From the NCBI RefSeq assembly GCF_001050035.1, contig NZ_CVTA01000011.1:248001-312000 (forward strand): DNA of 64,000 nucleotides, read 5' to 3'. This document shows, piece after piece, positions 8,783-17,225 of this stretch; the stretch's first letter is position 1; each line of letters starts with the position of its first letter. The notes under the pieces are model-generated. The model was not told the DNA's origin. It was given only the letters and a program-made list of their open reading frames with translations, and made no database searches. This DNA comes from Mycolicibacterium komanii. GTDB taxonomy: Bacteria; Actinomycetota; Actinomycetes; Mycobacteriales; Mycobacteriaceae. Position numbers and translations under genes: made by a program.

Positions 8783-10353
8783 GCAAAGTGATTGCGCTGG
8801 TGCGCAACACCTGGCGGACCCTCACGTCGATGGGTACCGCGCTGGTGCTGCTGTTCCTGCTCGCGCTCGGCGCGATCCCCGGGGCCCTGCTGCCGCAGCG
8901 CAGCCTCAACGAATCCAAGGTCGACGAGTACATCGCCGAGCATCCGACGATCGGGCCCTGGCTCGACCGGCTGCAGGCGTTCGACGTGTTCTCCAGCTTC
9001 TGGTTCACCGCGATCTACGTGCTGCTGTTCGTCTCGCTGGTCGGCTGCCTGACCCCGCGCCTAATCGAGCACTTCCGCAGCATGCGGGCCAATCCCGTGC
9101 CGGCCCCTCGCAACCTGAGCCGGCTGCCCAAACATCACAGCGCCGAGGTGTCCGCCGAAGCGGACGATCTGGCGGCGACGATCAGCGAGCGGTTGCGGGG
9201 GTGGCGCAAGGTCACCCGCGAAGACGACGGAACGATCGAAATCGCCGCGGAGAAGGGCTATCTGCGTGAGTTCGGCAACATCGTCTTTCACTTCTCACTA
9301 CTGGGCCTGCTCGTCGCGGTCGCTGCGGGCAAGCTGTTCGGTTACGAGGGCAACGTCATCGTCATCGCCGACGGCGGTCCCGGATTCTGTTCGGCCTCGC
9401 CCGCGGCGTTCGACTCCTTCCGTGCGGGCAACACCGTCGACGGCACCTCGCTGCATCCGATCTGCCTGCGGGTCAACGACTTCCAGGCGGACTATCTGCC
9501 GACGGGTCAGGCGACGTCCTTCGCCGCCGACATCGAATACCAGGCGGGCGCCGACCTGCAGTCGGGCGAATGGCGTCCGTACCACCTGAAGGTCAACCAT
9601 CCGCTGCGTGTCGGCGGTGACCGCGTGTACCTGCAGGGCCACGGATACGCCCCGACCTTCACCGTGACCTTCCCCGACGGGCAGGAACGCACCCAGACGT
9701 TGCAGTGGCGGCCCGAGGACCAGATCACGTTCCTGTCGTCGGGCGCCATGCGGTTCGACCCGCCCGCGGGCACGTATTCGGACCCCGACGACCGTCGCAA
9801 GAACCAGCTCGCGATCCAGGGCCTGTTCGCGCCGACCGAGCTGCTGCACGGCACGCTGCTGTCCTCGAGCTTCCCGGCGCTCAACGATCCCGCCGTCGCG
9901 ATCGACGTCTACCGCGGCGACACCGGCCTGGACACCGGGCGGCCGCAGTCGCTGTTCAACCTCGATCCCCGCTTAATCGAGCAGGGCCGGCTCACCAAGA
10001 AGGCGCGCGTCAACCTGGGTGCGGGCGAGTCGACGCGGCTCGACGACGGCACCGTGGTGCGGTTCGACGGCGCGGTCCCGTTCATCAACGTTCAGGTGTC
10101 CCACGACCCGGCGCAGGTCTGGGTGCTGGTGTTCGCGCTGACCATGATGGCCGGGCTGTTGGTGTCGCTCGTCATCCGTCGTCGCCGCATCTGGATTCGG
10201 ATCAACCCCGCAGGTCCGGGTACCGTGACCGTCGAGCTGGGCGGGCTGGCGCGTACCGACAACTCCGGGTGGGGCGACGAGTTCGAGCGGTTGACGCAGC
10301 GTCTGCTTCCCGACGCGGAGCGGGCGAATCGTGCAGGAGAGAAGGTCACATGA
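8779..10353 (+). CDS. resB: ResB/CcsB-type cytochrome c biogenesis protein
   Basis: A 524-residue membrane protein, equivalent to Rv0528. Three N-terminal hydrophobic segments (TSMGTALVLLFLLALGAIPG, a second near residue 75, FHFSLLGLLVAVAAGKLFGY near 172) precede a large extracytoplasmic domain, and a last segment VWVLVFALTMMAGLLVSLVI lies near residue 455. With CcsA it forms the heme export and ligation complex of System II. ATG 8779 is chosen because it overlaps the ccdA stop (ATGA) and gives the family N-terminus. Its stop overlaps the first micro-ORF of the repeat that follows. Confidence 0.95.
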   Translation: MSKVIALVRNTWRTLTSMGTALVLLFLLALGAIPGALLPQRSLNESKVDEYIAEHPTIGPWLDRLQAFDVFSSFWFTAIYVLLFVSLVGCLTPRLIEHFRSMRANPVPAPRNLSRLPKHHSAEVSAEADDLAATISERLRGWRKVTREDDGTIEIAAEKGYLREFGNIVFHFSLLGLLVAVAAGKLFGYEGNVIVIADGGPGFCSASPAAFDSFRAGNTVDGTSLHPICLRVNDFQADYLPTGQATSFAADIEYQAGADLQSGEWRPYHLKVNHPLRVGGDRVYLQGHGYAPTFTVTFPDGQERTQTLQWRPEDQITFLSSGAMRFDPPAGTYSDPDDRRKNQLAIQGLFAPTELLHGTLLSSSFPALNDPAVAIDVYRGDTGLDTGRPQSLFNLDPRLIEQGRLTKKARVNLGAGESTRLDDGTVVRFDGAVPFINVQVSHDPAQVWVLVFALTMMAGLLVSLVIRRRRIWIRINPAGPGTVTVELGGLARTDNSGWGDEFERLTQRLLPDAERANRAGEKVT

Positions 10354-10388
10354 ACGGCGAGCGAGAAGCGAAGGCGGATCGCGCATGA
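10350..10388 (+). CDS. Micro-ORF 1 in the repeat
   Basis: Encodes the 12-residue peptide MNGEREAKADRA. Its ATG overlaps the resB stop as ATGA, and its TGA overlaps the ATG of micro-ORF 2. An AGGAGAGAAGG stretch just upstream could serve as ribosome-binding site. Translation is a prediction. Confidence 0.45.
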   Translation: MNGEREAKADRA

Positions 10389-10419
10389 ACGGCGAGCGAG
10401 AAGCGAAGGCGGATCGCGC
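10350..10419 (+). repeat. Two perfect 35-base tandem repeats (MIRU-like) between resB and ccsA
   Basis: Bases 10350-10384 and 10385-10419 are identical. Each unit begins ATGAACGGCG and ends GATCGCGC; the ccsA start then repeats the first six bases. The arrangement (in the operon gap, overlapping the flanking stop and start codons, each copy carrying a tiny ORF) resembles mycobacterial interspersed repetitive units, but the units are shorter than classical MIRUs. Confidence 0.85.
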
Positions 10420-10423
10420 ATGA
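10385..10423 (+). CDS. Micro-ORF 2 in the repeat
   Basis: Encodes the same 12-residue peptide, MNGEREAKADRA. It starts on the stop of micro-ORF 1 and ends on the ccsA ATG (ATGA at 10420-10423), so ribosomes could pass from resB to ccsA by three successive ATGA restarts. Translation is a prediction. Confidence 0.45.
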   Translation: MNGEREAKADRA

Positions 10424-11406
10424 ACAGCGTCGAGATCGATATAGACCTGGCCCGGTACTCGGACTGGGCGTTCACGTCGTCGGTGCTGGTCCTGGTGGGC
10501 GCGCTGCTGTTGCTCGCGGTCGAGCTGGCCTACAGCCGCGGCCGCAAGGTCGAGGCCCGCGAACTCGTAGGGGCCGGCGTGCGCGCGGACAGCGCCGCGC
10601 CCGGTGTCGTGTCCGATGCGCCGCGACGCCCGCTCGACGAGCGGATCGGTGGCGCCGGTCTCGCGCTGACCTATCTCGGCATCGGTCTGCTGCTGGTCTG
10701 CATCGTCTTGCGCGGCGCCGCGACCGCACGGGTGCCGTGGGGCAACATGTACGAGTTCATCAACCTGACCAGCTTCTGCGGGCTGGTCGCGGCGGCGGTG
10801 GTGTTGCGCCACCGGCAGTACCGCACGCTGTGGGTGTTCGTGCTCGTTCCGGTGCTGATCCTGTTGACGGTCTCCGGCCGCTGGCTCTACACCAACGCCG
10901 CACCGGTGATGCCCGCGCTGCAGTCCTACTGGTTGCCCATCCACGTCTCGGTGGTCAGCCTCGGCTCAGGGGTGTTCCTGGTCGCCGGTGTCGCGAGCAT
11001 CCTGTTCCTGCTGAAGATGTCGCGGTTCGGCGACCCGCAGCGCCGCGGCGGCTCCGACGGCGTGCTCGTCCGCGCCCTGGACAGGCTCCCCGATCCGCAG
11101 ACCCTGGACCGAATCGCCTACCGCACCACGATCTTCGCGTTCCCGGTGTTCGGGTTCGGCGTCATCTTCGGCGCGATCTGGGCCGAAGAGGCGTGGGGTC
11201 GGTACTGGGGCTGGGACCCCAAGGAGACGGTGTCGTTCATCGCATGGGTCGTCTACGCCGCGTATCTGCACGCGCGCTCGACGGCCGGTTGGCGGGACAA
11301 GAAGGCCGCGTGGATCAACGTCGTCGGCTTCGTCGCAATGGTGTTCAACCTGTTCTTCATCAACCTGGTCACGGTGGGCCTGCACTCCTACGCCGGAGTC
11401 GGCTGA
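10420..11406 (+). CDS. ccsA: Cytochrome c heme-lyase subunit CcsA
   Basis: A 328-residue multi-spanning membrane protein, equivalent to Rv0529, that handles heme and ligates it to apocytochrome c together with ResB. The tryptophan-rich heme-binding motif WGRYWGWDPKETVSF lies near residue 262, with conserved flanking His residues in other loops (LPIHVSVV, YLHARS and LHSYAG). An N-terminal membrane segment is followed by a variable cytoplasmic stretch. The ATG at 10420 directly follows the tandem repeat and overlaps the stop of its second micro-ORF. Confidence 0.95.
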   Translation: MNSVEIDIDLARYSDWAFTSSVLVLVGALLLLAVELAYSRGRKVEARELVGAGVRADSAAPGVVSDAPRRPLDERIGGAGLALTYLGIGLLLVCIVLRGAATARVPWGNMYEFINLTSFCGLVAAAVVLRHRQYRTLWVFVLVPVLILLTVSGRWLYTNAAPVMPALQSYWLPIHVSVVSLGSGVFLVAGVASILFLLKMSRFGDPQRRGGSDGVLVRALDRLPDPQTLDRIAYRTTIFAFPVFGFGVIFGAIWAEEAWGRYWGWDPKETVSFIAWVVYAAYLHARSTAGWRDKKAAWINVVGFVAMVFNLFFINLVTVGLHSYAGVG

Positions 11407-11426
11407 GTCGCGGTATCGCGCTTGGT

Positions 11427-11432
11427 TAAGAT
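11427..11432 (+). promoter_or_regulatory. Putative -10 element of the ParA-like gene
   Basis: TAAGAT 20 bases after the ccsA stop. A start of transcription about 7 bases downstream leaves a short leader that contains a GGGGGA ribosome-binding site before the GTG at 11472. Confidence 0.4.
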
Positions 11433-11471
11433 CGGGCGCGAAAGCCTTTGAAGCGATGGGGGACCGCCGGC

Positions 11472-12596
11472 GTGTCTGAAGATCGTCTCGGAAAGGACGC
11501 GACTTCCGCGGCGGTCATCCCCGAAAACGCCTACGCGCCAGGTGGTTTCCGCGCGCAGAGCCGCTTCAGCGACCCCTCGGCCGATCCGCCGCCGGAGTGG
11601 ACGGCGCCGACCCCGCCCGAGGGCGTGCCGCTCGTCTCCCGGCCGCAGGACAACGCCGCAGCGGACCCGCCGCCGTATCTCGATCTGTCGACGGTCGCGC
11701 TGCAGGGCCGACCCAAGCGCGCCCCTTCCGAGGGCTGGCGCAGGTGGCTGTACTACGCGTCGTTCACGTCGGTCAACCTCGGCGACGGGCCCAAGGCGCA
11801 ACGCCGACAGCAACTCACGGCGCAGATCCAACGGCCGTTGCGCGGGTGCCACCGCATCGCGGTGCTGTCGCTCAAGGGCGGGGTGGGCAAGACGACGACC
11901 ACCGCGACACTGGGCGCGACGCTAGCGTCGTTGCGCGGCGACCGCGTGATCGCCGTCGACGCGAATCCCGATCGCGGCACGCTGAGCGAGAAGGTCCCGC
12001 TGGAGACGCCGGCCACGGTGCGTCACCTGTTGCGCGACGCCGAAGGCATCCAGGCCTACAGCGACGTACGCGCCTACACCTCGCAGGGCCCGAGCAGGCT
12101 GGAGGTGCTCGCCTCCGAAACCGACCCGGCGGTGTCGGAGGCGTTCAGTTCCGACGAATACAGCCGCACGCTGGAGGTTCTCGAGCGCTTCTACAGCCTG
12201 GTGCTCACCGATTGCGGCACGGGTCTGATGCACTCGGCGATGGCCGCGGTGCTGGCCAACGCCGACACGCTGGTCGTGATCAGTTCAGGTTCGGTCGACG
12301 GAGCCCGCAGTGCCTCGGCCACGCTGGACTGGCTGGACGCCCACGGACACCAGGACATGGTGCGCAACTCGATCGCGGTGATCAACGCGGTGCGGCCGCG
12401 GTCGGGGAAAGTGGACATGAAGAAGGTCGTCGACCACTTCAGCAGGCGGTGCCGGGCGGTGCACGAGGTGCCCTTCGACCCGCACCTCGAAGAAGGCGCG
12501 GAGATCAGCCTCGAACGGCTGAAGCCGGAGACCAGGGAAGCGCTACTCGAACTCGCCGCCGCCGTCGCGGCCGGATTTCCCGCCGCCCGACGCTGA
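11472..12596 (+). CDS. ParA/MinD-family ATPase, EspI-like
   Basis: A 374-residue protein equivalent to Rv0530. About 125 Pro-rich, disordered residues precede a MinD/ParA ATPase domain whose deviant Walker A, LSLKGGVGKTTTTATLG, lies at about residues 133-148. VIAVDANPDRGTLSEK and the switch segment VLTDCGTGLMHSAM follow. The architecture resembles the ESX-associated ATPase EspI (Rv3876), but no ESX gene is present, so its partner is unknown. GTG 11472 is preferred because GGGGGA lies 8 bases upstream; an in-frame TTG at 11448 would add eight residues. Confidence 0.85.
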   Translation: MSEDRLGKDATSAAVIPENAYAPGGFRAQSRFSDPSADPPPEWTAPTPPEGVPLVSRPQDNAAADPPPYLDLSTVALQGRPKRAPSEGWRRWLYYASFTSVNLGDGPKAQRRQQLTAQIQRPLRGCHRIAVLSLKGGVGKTTTTATLGATLASLRGDRVIAVDANPDRGTLSEKVPLETPATVRHLLRDAEGIQAYSDVRAYTSQGPSRLEVLASETDPAVSEAFSSDEYSRTLEVLERFYSLVLTDCGTGLMHSAMAAVLANADTLVVISSGSVDGARSASATLDWLDAHGHQDMVRNSIAVINAVRPRSGKVDMKKVVDHFSRRCRAVHEVPFDPHLEEGAEISLERLKPETREALLELAAAVAAGFPAARR

Positions 12597-12614
12597 GACG
12601 CTAGAACCGCGCCG

Positions 12615-12776
12615 TCACGGTCGCGGGTTGTCCTCCTGGCCGAGCCGACGCAGAAACTCTGGATCGTCGTCCGGCCCGATCACCCGGGTGCGCGGACGGC
12701 TCGACGAGACTCGCATCAGCCGCCAGCCGACATACGCCAGCGTGCCCAGTACGAGAATCAGGAGCAGATACGCCAC
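12615..12776 (-). CDS. Small single-pass membrane protein
   Basis: A 53-residue protein, similar in size and position to Rv0530A. GTG 12776 is chosen because a strong AAAGGAGG ribosome-binding site lies 10 bases upstream; the longer open frame to 12866 would translate through that site. One membrane helix (AYLLLILVLGTLAYVGW) is followed by a charged cytoplasmic tail containing DDDPEFLRRLGQEDNP. Divergent from the DUF4229 gene, with a 52-base shared promoter region. Confidence 0.75.
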   Translation of the reverse strand: MAYLLLILVLGTLAYVGWRLMRVSSSRPRTRVIGPDDDPEFLRRLGQEDNPRP

Positions 12777-12816
12777 GAGAACAAAACCTCCTTTCTTCGA
12801 ATATACGCGCCGTCGG

Positions 12817-12822
12817 TAGGCT
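12817..12822 (+). promoter_or_regulatory. Putative -10 element, leaderless DUF4229 gene
   Basis: TAGGCT ends 6 bases before the GTG at 12829, the spacing expected when transcription begins at the start codon. Confidence 0.45.
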
Positions 12823-12828
12823 CGGTTC

Positions 12829-13140
12829 GTGTCTGACGGTCGCCAAGGAACTCGGCTCGTGCTCAACGTGCTGGCCTATGTGCTGGCACGGCTTCTGCTC
12901 GTCGCGGCGCTGGCAGCGGCGATTGTCGGCGTCGGACATCTGCTCGGGCTGCGCGAGTTTCCGCTCATCGTCGCGTTGCTCTTCGCGCTGGTGATCGCGC
13001 TGCCGCTGGGCATTTGGCTGTTCGCGCCGCTTCGTCGCCGCGCCAACGAGAGCATCGCGGTCTTCGATGAACGCAGGCGCCGCGACAAAGAGCAACTCCA
13101 GGCCAGATTGCGCGGCGAAGAGCCACCCTCGCAGCGATGA
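12829..13140 (+). CDS. DUF4229 family membrane protein
   Basis: A 103-residue protein equivalent to Rv0531. Two hydrophobic helices (about residues 10-37 and 43-65) are followed by a cytoplasmic helix RRRANESIAVFDERRRRDKEQLQARL, likely coiled. Function unknown. The GTG start has a -10-like hexamer 6 bases upstream, and its stop overlaps the next gene as ATGA, so the two are translationally coupled. Confidence 0.85.
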   Translation: MSDGRQGTRLVLNVLAYVLARLLLVAALAAAIVGVGHLLGLREFPLIVALLFALVIALPLGIWLFAPLRRRANESIAVFDERRRRDKEQLQARLRGEEPPSQR

Positions 13141-14180
13141 CCGGCACCGCGGCGCGGGAGGCGTTCGGGGCCCGATTCGCCGGTGCGGCAGGCTATCTCA
13201 ACAGTCCCACCTACGGTCTGCCGCCGCATTTCCTCGTCGAGGCGCTGGGAGACTGCATCGGCAGATGGCAGGCGGGCACGATGGACGTCCCGTCCTTCGA
13301 CGATCATGTGCGCGCCGGACGCGCCGGCTACGCCGCGTTGACCGGCGTACCCGTGGAGTCGGTGACCATGGGCAGCACCGTTTCCGGGGCACTCGGACTG
13401 GTCGCGGCCGCGATCCCCGACAACAGCCGCGTCGTCGCGCTGCCCGGGGACTTCACCAGCACGACGTTCCCGTTCGCGGCACAAGCCGCCCGCGGCGTCA
13501 CGGTCACCGAACTCCCCGCCGATGAGCTGGTCTCGTCGGCCGCGGACTTCGACGTGGTGGCGGCGAGCCTCGTGCAATCGGCGACCGGGGCGCTGCTCGA
13601 CGCCGACGCGCTGCGCCGCGCCACCGCGGGCACCGACACCGTGACCGTCATCGACGTCACCCAGGCTGTCGGGTGGAAGGCGCTCGATCTCGGCTGGGCG
13701 GACGTCACCGTCGCCGCGGCCTACAAGTGGCTGCTCGTGCCGCGCGGCGTCACCTGGATGTCGCTGAGCGAGCGCGTGAGTCGCACGATGACGCCGCACG
13801 CCGCGAACTGGTACGCCGCCGAGGAGCCGTGGCAGGCGATCTACGGACTGCCGCTCCGGCTCGCCGGCGACGCGCGACGGTTCGATATCTCGCCGACCTG
13901 GTTCAGCGCGCTGGGCGCTGGGTTGACGTTGCCCTGGCTCGCCGCGCTCGACCCGGTCGCCGTCGAGCGCCACACCGTCGGCCTGGCCGCCCGGTTGCGC
14001 GCGGCGCTGCAGCTGCCTCCGCAGGAGTCGCCAATCGTGTCGCTGCCCATCGACGGGGCGGCCGACAGGCTCGCCGCCGCCGGCATCCGCGCCTCGGTCC
14101 GGGCCGGGGCCGTGCGGGTCGGGTTCCACCTCTACAACGACGACGACGACCTGGACCGGCTGCTCGACACGCTGCAATGA
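13137..14180 (+). CDS. Aminotransferase class V-fold PLP enzyme
   Basis: A 347-residue fold-type I PLP protein related to cysteine desulfurases, kynureninases and isopenicillin N epimerases. The PLP lysine is in AAAYKWLLVPRG at residue 197, preceded by the PLP-binding aspartate in VTVIDVTQAVGWKA. NSPTYGLPPH at the N-terminus and SVTMGSTVSGALGLVA are also typical. There is no obvious desulfurase cysteine loop, so the reaction is open. It is coupled to the DUF4229 gene by ATGA. Confidence 0.82.
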   Translation: MTGTAAREAFGARFAGAAGYLNSPTYGLPPHFLVEALGDCIGRWQAGTMDVPSFDDHVRAGRAGYAALTGVPVESVTMGSTVSGALGLVAAAIPDNSRVVALPGDFTSTTFPFAAQAARGVTVTELPADELVSSAADFDVVAASLVQSATGALLDADALRRATAGTDTVTVIDVTQAVGWKALDLGWADVTVAAAYKWLLVPRGVTWMSLSERVSRTMTPHAANWYAAEEPWQAIYGLPLRLAGDARRFDISPTWFSALGAGLTLPWLAALDPVAVERHTVGLAARLRAALQLPPQESPIVSLPIDGAADRLAAAGIRASVRAGAVRVGFHLYNDDDDLDRLLDTLQ

Positions 14181-14264
14181 GGCCGAACGAACCGTCGCTT
14201 CTGCGGTCGACGCGTTCGTCGGGCGGATTGCGTACCCCTGCGCCGAGCCGGGTAAGACAGCATC

Positions 14265-14609
14265 ATGATTTCGCCTGAAGAGCTCTACCGACGGTGGATC
14301 GACGAACTGTGGGCAGGTGAACCCGTGGCGGCCGAGCTGGTCACCGACGATTTCGTGGGGCATTGGCCGGGTCGGGTGGTGCGGGGCCCGTCGGAGCTGC
14401 AGGACGTCGTCGGGGAGACCCATCGCATGCTCAGCGACCTGACGTTCGTGGTCGAGGTCGAGCCGTTCGTCGTCGGCGACATGCTGGCGGCGAGGTGGGT
14501 CGGGACGGGCGCGGCCCAGGACGGGCCGAAGCGGTTCACCGGAAACGACATCCTGCGCATCGAGGACGGGCGGTTCGCCGAGTACTGGACCGGCACCAGC
14601 AACGGCTAG
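14265..14609 (+). CDS. SnoaL/NTF2-like fold protein
   Basis: A 114-residue protein with the SnoaL-like pattern: EELYRRWIDELWAGE helix, VTDDFVGHWPGR loop, and a C-terminal sheet ending ILRIEDGRFAEYWTGTSNG. The fold covers polyketide cyclases, isomerases and many proteins of unknown role. A TAAGAC hexamer ends 6 bases before the ATG, suggesting its own leaderless start. It overlaps tail-to-tail by 4 bases with the MoxR operon's last gene. Confidence 0.75.
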   Translation: MISPEELYRRWIDELWAGEPVAAELVTDDFVGHWPGRVVRGPSELQDVVGETHRMLSDLTFVVEVEPFVVGDMLAARWVGTGAAQDGPKRFTGNDILRIEDGRFAEYWTGTSNG

Positions 14610-15316
14610 CCGGCGGCGTCGCGCAACACCTGCTGCAGCTTGTCGAGTGGATCCCCGGCGCCGGGATCGAGCCGCAACGCGTCCCGGGGCGAGTCGGGGT
14701 CTGGTGCCGCCGGTGCGGGCGCCGGGGCCTGGGGTGGCGGAGGCGGGGCCATCGGCGGTGCGGGTGGCGGCGGAGGCGCAGCGGTCAGCCCGGCCAGCTT
14801 GGCCTGCAGCCGCGCAGCGGCGTCGTTACGCACCGCGCGCCGCTCGGGATCGGGATCGGCGTTGCCGGCAAAACAGCCGTCGGGGGCGTTCTCGACGAGG
14901 TCCAACGCGCTGAGGTACCGCTCGCGGGCGGTGTCGGGCCGATTCTCCCAGGCGTCCACATCGCCCTGCCGTTCCCGCACGAGTTCCAGGTTGACCAGCA
15001 CCGGACACGAGTCCTGGGGCGCGGTGCGGCTGCGCGCCTCCGAGAAGTGCGCATCGGCGTCGGCGAGGCGGTCGTCGAGCACCGCGAGAGTGCCCGCGGC
15101 GAACGGTGCCCTGGCGGGTTCGATGAAGTTGAGCAGGTTCATCACCGCGACATCGGTTCGCAGCGCGTCGGCGTCGCGGTCGGCGAAGTTCGACACCGCG
15201 GAATTCCCGGCCAGGACCGTGGCGATGAGCTTCAGCGCGATCGCCAACACGACGAGCACGACGGGGGCCGAGAACACCAGCAGCCTGCGACGCAGGCGCA
15301 ACCGGGACGGACGCAT
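14606..15316 (-). CDS. Membrane-anchored protein with Pro-rich tail, last gene of the MoxR operon
   Basis: A 236-residue protein with one N-terminal membrane helix (VFSAPVVLVVLAIALKLIATVLAG), an extracytoplasmic helical domain with repeated DADAHFSEARSR- and DTARERYLSALD-like segments reminiscent of TPR helices, and a Pro/Ala-rich stretch before the acidic C-terminus. ATG 15316 overlaps the upstream stop by one base. It is the distal member of a moxR-DUF58-vWA cluster and may act as a periplasmic adaptor; this is inference from position. Confidence 0.72.
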   Translation of the reverse strand: MRPSRLRLRRRLLVFSAPVVLVVLAIALKLIATVLAGNSAVSNFADRDADALRTDVAVMNLLNFIEPARAPFAAGTLAVLDDRLADADAHFSEARSRTAPQDSCPVLVNLELVRERQGDVDAWENRPDTARERYLSALDLVENAPDGCFAGNADPDPERRAVRNDAAARLQAKLAGLTAAPPPPPAPPMAPPPPPQAPAPAPAAPDPDSPRDALRLDPGAGDPLDKLQQVLRDAAG

Positions 15317-16224
15317 CAGATCACCTCGTCCCGGCGTGCCGCCCGGCTGGTGCGGAACTCGCGCAGCGTCAGGTAGATCTCGAACAGCAGCAGCACCGCG
15401 GCGACCATGGTGAAAACCCAGTAAAGGTCGGTGTGATCGGGTGCGGCCGCGCCGGCCTGCGCCGACGCGACTCCGCCCACCTCGGGCGCGTCGTCGGTGA
15501 CCGGCCGCGCACTGTCCCGCGGCACGAACGGCACGCCCAATTGATCGGCGATGGCCGCCAGCCGCTGCTCGTCGCGTGCTGCGCCGTAACCGAACACCGC
15601 GCCGCCGTCGACCGAACCGGGCACCGGATCGAATTCGCCCTGCGGGGCTTGCGATCCGGGGGCGCCTGATCCGAAGTAGAACACCAGGTTCTGCGCGGCC
15701 GGGGTGCGTTGGCCCGCTGCGATCAACTGATAGCGCAGCACGTTGGCGGCGGCGGCGGCGTTCACCTCGCCCCCGCCTGTGTCGGGGTATGCGGTGACGG
15801 CCGCGACCACCGGCTTGAGGCTCCAATTATCTTCGGACAGCGGCCATTCCAGCGACGAGCGCGCGGCGAAGGTGATCATCGCGAACCGGGCCTGCGGGTA
15901 GTGGTCCATGAGCGCGGCGATGTCGTCGCGGATGTCGGCGATCGGCGAGTCGGCGGACCGGTCGACGATCAGGAACACGTTGGCCGTTGTGTCGCCGTCC
16001 GAGCTCGTCGCGGACGATTGCTCGGTATCCCCTCCGAGCATGGGTCTGGCGGCGGCGATCAGCATCAGCACCACCGCCAGTGTCAGCGCCGACCATCGCC
16101 ACACCGTGGTCCATCGCTGACCGGGGCTGCGAGCCAGCTGGCGCATGGTGATGAGCCGCAGCACGAGCGCGGCGGCGGCGATCGCGATCAGGAGCACGGG
16201 CGGTACGACGGGTGAGAACGTCAT
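15316..16224 (-). CDS. BatA-like membrane protein with degenerate vWA domain
   Basis: A 302-residue protein with two N-terminal membrane helices, a von Willebrand A-type domain and a C-terminal helix (LYWVFTMVAAVLLLFEIYL), the BatA/BatB layout. The metal-site motif normally reading DxSxS is altered to DRSAD within NVFLIVDRSADSPIAD, so metal binding is doubtful. It overlaps the upstream gene by ATGA. The MoxR ATPase of the same operon would be its chaperone-like partner. Confidence 0.75.
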   Translation of the reverse strand: MTFSPVVPPVLLIAIAAAALVLRLITMRQLARSPGQRWTTVWRWSALTLAVVLMLIAAARPMLGGDTEQSSATSSDGDTTANVFLIVDRSADSPIADIRDDIAALMDHYPQARFAMITFAARSSLEWPLSEDNWSLKPVVAAVTAYPDTGGGEVNAAAAANVLRYQLIAAGQRTPAAQNLVFYFGSGAPGSQAPQGEFDPVPGSVDGGAVFGYGAARDEQRLAAIADQLGVPFVPRDSARPVTDDAPEVGGVASAQAGAAAPDHTDLYWVFTMVAAVLLLFEIYLTLREFRTSRAARRDEVI

Positions 16225-17225
16225 CGTCGCAACACCGCCAGCGACAGGCAGAGCAGCGCCGACACCGCGACCGCGATCGCCAGCGGCACGGTCGGGGTGT
16301 CACCGCGGAATCCGGCGACGGTGGCGGCGCTTTCGGCGTCCGGCGGATGCGCGCGGATGCCGTCCAGTTGCGATTGCAGGTCGGCGCCGATGGGTGCGTA
16401 CCGGCCGCTGGTGGCCGATACGACAGGCCGCAAGCCACCCGGTGACGACACCAGCGCGTTGACCTGGATTCCGCGCTCCTGCGCCATGTCGGCGACCTGC
16501 TGTTCGGTGAACAGCGAGGGCCGGGTCTCGTCGGGTACGCGAAGCTCGCCGGGGCCGAGATAGATGATCGAACGCCTGCGCTCGCCGGGGGGTTCATCGG
16601 CGGGGAAGCCGGCGACGCACAGCGCGAGGATGTCAGCCACGCTGGTCGCGTAATCGACATACGTCACCGGCGCGGTGAACGACGCGACGCTGTTGCGCTT
16701 CGCCGACAGCTGGGCCGGTGAGAGCGCGCCGTCGTCCGGCAGATTCGCCAGAGACGCTGCTTCGCCGAGCTGTTCGACCGCGAACTGATGATCGCGGGTG
16801 AGCGGGATCACCCTGCGGTTGGCGGAGGTCAATCCGATCCGCTGGGTGCCGAACGTTCCCGCGCGCTGGGCGAAGTAGGACAAGAACTCCCCGGTGCTCG
16901 GGGCATCGACCGGTTCGCCGACGCAGAGCATGATGTCCTCGGGCACCTCGGACGCCTGCAGCGACCACCACAACCCGCTGGGTCGCGCGCTGGCCAGCAC
17001 GGCCGTGCCGAACAGCAGCACGAGCAACACGATCGTGACGATCATCGACACTGTCCGCGCCCGAGCCACCCGCGCATACTCCGGCAGACGGGTCAGGCGG
17101 GCGGTGTTCGCCAGCGGCCGCAACTGTCTCTGCGCCTGCTTGGTCGAAACCAGCAGGGCCAACGCGACAGCGCCTGCCAGACAGGCCAATCCGATCACCG
17201 CGACCGGCCACCAGTTCAGGGCCAC
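16221..17225 (-). CDS. BatA/BatB-like membrane protein lacking the vWA metal site
   Basis: A 334-residue protein with two N-terminal membrane helices (VAVIGLACLAGAVALALLV; SMIVTIVLLVLLFGTAVLA), a vWA-like extracytoplasmic domain and a C-terminal helix. Where an active vWA has DIVLVLDxSxS, this one reads EDIMLCVGEPVDAP, so the metal site is gone. The domain may have become a purely structural partner of the neighbouring vWA-like protein. It overlaps the upstream DUF4381-like gene by 10 bases. Confidence 0.72.
   Translation of the reverse strand: MALNWWPVAVIGLACLAGAVALALLVSTKQAQRQLRPLANTARLTRLPEYARVARARTVSMIVTIVLLVLLFGTAVLASARPSGLWWSLQASEVPEDIMLCVGEPVDAPSTGEFLSYFAQRAGTFGTQRIGLTSANRRVIPLTRDHQFAVEQLGEAASLANLPDDGALSPAQLSAKRNSVASFTAPVTYVDYATSVADILALCVAGFPADEPPGERRRSIIYLGPGELRVPDETRPSLFTEQQVADMAQERGIQVNALVSSPGGLRPVVSATSGRYAPIGADLQSQLDGIRAHPPDAESAATVAGFRGDTPTVPLAIAVAVSALLCLSLAVLRR

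Noticed and set aside
10350..10419. CRISPR-like repeat
   Set aside because: The two units are directly adjacent with no spacer and sit inside an operon; no cas gene is present.
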